A model generated the notes under the pieces. That model was not told where the DNA came from and searched no databases. It saw nothing but the letters and a program-made list of their open reading frames with translations. Below, in pieces: positions 31,132 through 33,810 of a DNA stretch of 33,810 nucleotides. The stretch spans positions 1 through 33,810 of the forward strand of contig JAJRVC010000169.1 of assembly GCA_024277475.1 (NCBI GenBank). The letters are read 5' to 3'. The number at the start of each line of letters is the position of its first letter. Positions within the stretch are counted from its first letter, which is position 1. Source of the DNA: Deltaproteobacteria bacterium (lineage in GTDB: Bacteria; Desulfobacterota; Desulfobacteria; Desulfobacterales; JAFDCJ01). A program made the translations under genes and the position numbers.

Positions 31132-31473
31132 TTTTTTAAGCGCTCACAGGCTTGGGGCTTCGACCCCACAAGCAGGGTTCAAGGTTTAACGATATCTGTA
31201 TTTAGGCCCTTATCGGGTTTTATCTGACAACATGTTGGAAGAAACTTAGTATCTTAGTTCTGAAATTGTCGTTTTTAGTAGCAAGATTTTTTTGCCATCT
31301 TTGTAGATCCCTATCTATCTATTCTTCAGGGGAATCTAAGCAGGCGCTCAACTTTTTTTGTTCGGTCACTTGAATTTTGGTGTTTCGAATTTGTTTCGAA
31401 TTCCGTGCTTCGTGCTTCGGATTCCGTATTTCCGGCTTGTCCGAGGGGTAATTAAACCATTTTACAGTCGTTG
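31132..31473. other. 342-bp intergenic region with short repeats
   Basis: No gene seen. It contains a GC-rich hairpin near 31152-31176 (GGGG/CCCC arms, TTCGA in the loop), a GGGTTCAAGG word related to the intergenic repeats elsewhere, and a TTTCGAATTTG/GTGCTTCGTGCTTCGG tract at 31381-31425 that looks like simple repeat drift. Confidence 0.4.
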
Positions 31474-32388
31474 TCAATTCAATGTTGGATCCAGCCGATC
31501 GCGAACCCAGTCACCGAGGATGCTCATGGCAAGTGTCGCCAAAAATATAGTAACGCCCGGCAACACAGCGATCCACCAGGCGGTTGTCAGATAGTCCCGG
31601 CCAAACCCCAGCATGTTTCCGAGACTGGTCATTGGCGGCTGGATGCCGATACCGAGAAAACTCAAGGAAGTCTCCAAAATGACCGTACCCGGAAAATTGA
31701 GGGTCATATTCACGATTAACGCGCTGGATATATTAGGTAAAATATGGCGCAGGTAAATCCTTGTCGGGGTCGCGCCAAGGGTGTTGACCGCAACCGCGTA
31801 ACCATGCGTCCTGGCCGACAATGCCAGTCCGCGTGTGAGTCGCGCGTAGCGCTCCCAACCATAAATACCCATCAGACCGATAAATAATGTCAGGCTGTTG
31901 CCCAAAAAGGCAAGCAAAGCCAGGGCAATAATAAAAAACGGCAGGGCCGCTTGAAAATCAATAGCGGCCATCACAACATCGTCAACCCAGCCGCGAAAGT
32001 GGGCCGCCAGAAAGCCCAGTGCCGTTCCCAGAATAGCCCCGATAAGGGTGCCTAAAAACGCGACCATCAGGCTCAGTCGGATTGAAAAAATGAGGCGGCT
32101 TAACACGTCCCGTCCGAGATCGTCGGTACCGAACATATGCTTCCAGTCACCGCCCTCCATCCCTGCCGGCGGTTGCAACCGCGCCCTCAGATCAATGGCC
32201 GTATACTCGTAAGGGGAGATCAGCGGTGCCGAAACCGCAACGAAAGTCATGAACAGCAACCATAGGGCTGCAATGATCACAAGTGGAGGATAACGCTGAA
32301 AAAAGCGGCGCAATCGGGTTCGAGAGTCCTCTCTGGGTCGCTCGGCGGGGCGCGTTAACAGCAATGCAGTTTGTGAATTGTCAGCCAT
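31474..32388 (-). CDS. dppC: Peptide/nickel ABC transporter permease (DppC type)
   Basis: A 304-residue inner-membrane permease. It has an N-terminal cytoplasmic stretch, a first membrane helix near 35-55, the DppC-family FGTDDLGRDVLSRLIF segment near 86, and five more helices. The EAA loop that meets the ATPase is LGATPTRIYLRHILPN near 210. It ends in the typical LGDWVRDRLDPTLN. It follows dppB by 18 nt with an AAGGA ribosome site, and forms the heterodimeric channel with it. No binding-protein gene is visible within the window, so the imported peptide, opine or metal cannot be assigned. Confidence 0.92.
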   Translation of the reverse strand: MADNSQTALLLTRPAERPREDSRTRLRRFFQRYPPLVIIAALWLLFMTFVAVSAPLISPYEYTAIDLRARLQPPAGMEGGDWKHMFGTDDLGRDVLSRLIFSIRLSLMVAFLGTLIGAILGTALGFLAAHFRGWVDDVVMAAIDFQAALPFFIIALALLAFLGNSLTLFIGLMGIYGWERYARLTRGLALSARTHGYAVAVNTLGATPTRIYLRHILPNISSALIVNMTLNFPGTVILETSLSFLGIGIQPPMTSLGNMLGFGRDYLTTAWWIAVLPGVTIFLATLAMSILGDWVRDRLDPTLN

Positions 32389-32405
32389 AACATATCCTTG
32401 AACGC

Positions 32406-33338
32406 CTACTCTTTAGTCTGGAGATCGCGAACCCGCGGATCCAACCACCCATAAGAAAGATCGACAATAAAATTGGCGGTTACCATGGAAATCGCAATCA
32501 GCAGTATCGCCACCTGCACCACTGCCAGGTCTCTGTTCGCTACCGAATCCACCAATAGCCGTCCGACACCGGGCCACGCGAATACGTTTTCGGTAATGAC
32601 CCCGCCGACAATCAGGCTGCCGATAAAAAATCCGGCAACAGTAACGGTTGGAATGGCAGCATTGGGCAGAGCATGGCCTCGAACCACTTTTCGCCAGGGC
32701 ACGCCCTTGGCCATGGCAGTACGAATATAGGGTTGGCTGAGCACTTCCAGCATCGACGACCGCATAAACCGAGCAAATACGGACGTCTCGGCCGTGGCCA
32801 TTGTGATCACCGGCATAATGTAGTGCCGCCACGTTTCGCTGCCGGCACTGGGAAGCAGTCGCCAGGTCACTGATAACAATAAAATTAACAGCACACCCAG
32901 AAAAAAGTTCGGGATACTCAACCCCATGACAGCCAGGGTCATTGTGGAGCGGTCTATCGCAGTGTTGTGGTGAAGAGCCGAGTAAATACCCGCAGGAATT
33001 CCGATCAGGAAAGTAACGATGGCGGTGATCCACATCAGGGAAAGGGTTTTTGGGACACGTTCCATCACCACTTCGACCGCATCTCGACCGTCAAGGTATG
33101 ACTTGCCCAGATCACCCTGGAAAATATTACCGACATAAATCAGGTATTGCCGCCAGATGGGTTTATCCAAACCCCATGATTCCCGAAGTGCATCGAGGAC
33201 CTCTGTGTCCACATCAGCCCCATAGATCTGCAGCGCCGCGTCACCGGACATACGCAGAGCGATAAAAACAAAGGTAACAATAATACAGATTGTTAAAAGG
33301 GCGCGAAAAATTTTCTGTAAAAAATAGCGGGTGAACAT
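32406..33338 (-). CDS. dppB: Peptide/nickel ABC transporter permease (DppB type)
   Basis: A 310-residue permease with the N-terminal signature of DppB (FLQKIFRALLTICIIVTFVF), a periplasmic loop with WGLDKPIWRQYLIYV, and the EAA loop AKGVPWRKVVRGHALPNAA near 230. The ATG has an excellent GAGGAGG site. It is placed between the ATPase gene and dppC with short gaps, so the three are one operon reading leftward. Confidence 0.92.
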   Translation of the reverse strand: MFTRYFLQKIFRALLTICIIVTFVFIALRMSGDAALQIYGADVDTEVLDALRESWGLDKPIWRQYLIYVGNIFQGDLGKSYLDGRDAVEVVMERVPKTLSLMWITAIVTFLIGIPAGIYSALHHNTAIDRSTMTLAVMGLSIPNFFLGVLLILLLSVTWRLLPSAGSETWRHYIMPVITMATAETSVFARFMRSSMLEVLSQPYIRTAMAKGVPWRKVVRGHALPNAAIPTVTVAGFFIGSLIVGGVITENVFAWPGVGRLLVDSVANRDLAVVQVAILLIAISMVTANFIVDLSYGWLDPRVRDLQTKE

Positions 33339-33356
33339 ATTACCTCCTCGCTCCCA

Positions 33357-33810
33357 TTACGCTTCACCGTGGGCGACATGGCAGGCGACCACCTGGCCGT
33401 CCCTCAAAGGCTTCAACTCGGGTATGCGTTGTGTGCAAACTTGCCGGGTCTGATGGCAACGTGTATGGAAGCGGCAGCCGGGTGGGAGATCAATGGGACT
33501 GGGTGGATCGCCTTTTAGAAGCATTCGTTCACGTTTAAGTCCCGGTTCCGGAATCGGTATGGCCGAAAGCAACGCCTGGGTATAGGGATGCGCCGGACGA
33601 TCGAACAATAGTTCGCCCTGGGCCAGTTCAACGATTTTACCCAGGTACATGACGGCAACTCTTTCACAGACATGGCGCACGATGCTCAGGTCATGACTGA
33701 TGAATATCATGGTCAGCTGCATGCGTTTGGTCAGTTCGGCCAGCAAATTGATAACCTGGGCCTGTATAGATACGTCAAGTGCTGAAACCGGTTCGTCACA
33801 GACCAACAGT
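33357..33810 (-). CDS. Peptide/nickel ABC transporter ATPase, C-terminal part (runs off right edge)
   Basis: The last ~150 residues of a DppD/OppD/DppF-type ATPase. Walker B and D-loop (LVCDEPVSALDVSIQAQV), the H-loop (FISHDL) and the oligopeptide-type C-terminal domain (HPYTQALLSAIP, then CRFHTRC and VACH) are visible. The Walker A motif and signature loop lie beyond the window. No start codon is assigned, since the frame is open to the edge. Confidence 0.9.
   Translation of the reverse strand, partial: LLVCDEPVSALDVSIQAQVINLLAELTKRMQLTMIFISHDLSIVRHVCERVAVMYLGKIVELAQGELLFDRPAHPYTQALLSAIPIPEPGLKRERMLLKGDPPSPIDLPPGCRFHTRCHQTRQVCTQRIPELKPLRDGQVVACHVAHGEA

Noticed and set aside
31152..31176. 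GC-rich hairpin with TTCGA as a tRNA T-arm
   Set aside because: No acceptor, D or anticodon arm can be formed around it.

Overview
The window looks like part of the chromosome of a sulfate-reducing or sulfur-cycling Desulfobacterota (deltaproteobacterial) organism. The evidence is a Qmo/Hdr-like flavin and iron-sulfur operon with TusA and DsrE sulfur-transfer proteins, two PAS-sigma54 activators, an acyl-CoA mutase with MeaB and an ADP-forming acyl-CoA synthetase, a siroheme sulfite reductase with a TusA tail, and a probable selenoprotein. No rRNA, tRNA, CRISPR array or intact insertion sequence was seen. The assignment comes from gene content only.

Region 1 (1-6771, minus strand) is one operon behind a very good sigma54 promoter (6756-6771). 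It encodes a Cys-less TusA-like protein, a TusA, MvhD, two HdrA-type flavoproteins (QmoA-like and QmoB/HdrA-like), a small helical protein, a membrane QmoC-like subunit, DsrE, and the start of an unidentified protein. It reads as a quinone-linked electron-transfer complex tied to a persulfide relay.

Region 2 (6843-12063) holds two paralogous activators whose PAS domains carry five cysteines at identical spacing. They are convergent, and between them lies a possible sigma54-driven small RNA ending at a terminator. Downstream, behind sigma54-type promoters, are a periplasmic cytochrome-like protein with a lost heme motif and a lipoprotein of three rhodanese domains. The rhodanese frame is crossed by two UGA codons. 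Each is followed at the same distance by the same hairpin (CCGCC-AGGAA-GGCGG), so I read it as a selenoprotein with two selenocysteines (Sec112 and Sec216). This is the most striking feature of the window.

Region 3 (12317-19224, plus strand) is a carbon-skeleton rearrangement operon: a PaaK-type acyl-CoA ligase (broken by an amber codon), large and small B12 acyl-CoA mutase subunits, MeaB, and both subunits of an ADP-forming acyl-CoA synthetase. The large mutase subunit lacks the usual substrate-contact residues (Leu, Gly and Asn where methylmalonyl-CoA mutase has Tyr89, Arg207 and His244), so its substrate is probably not methylmalonyl-CoA.

Region 4 (19475-25475, minus strand) is a protein-thiocarboxylate route to homocysteine or cysteine: an Rrf2 regulator, a ThiS/HcyS-like carrier with a KASGG extension after its Gly-Gly, a MetY-like sulfhydrylase, a MoeB/ThiF-like activating enzyme, a JAMM peptidase, and a sulfite reductase fused to a TusA domain. 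A clean sigma70 promoter with an overlapping inverted repeat lies ahead of the regulator.

Region 5 (26024-33810) is transport and miscellany: a dicarboxylate symporter fused to a periplasmic binding protein, a Na+/Ca2+ antiporter, a flavodiiron protein lacking its metal domain, a calcineurin-like phosphoesterase, and a Dpp/Opp ABC transporter running off the right edge. A ~100 bp imperfect-palindrome repeat occurs at 24861 and 28261, and other short repeat families fill several intergenic gaps.
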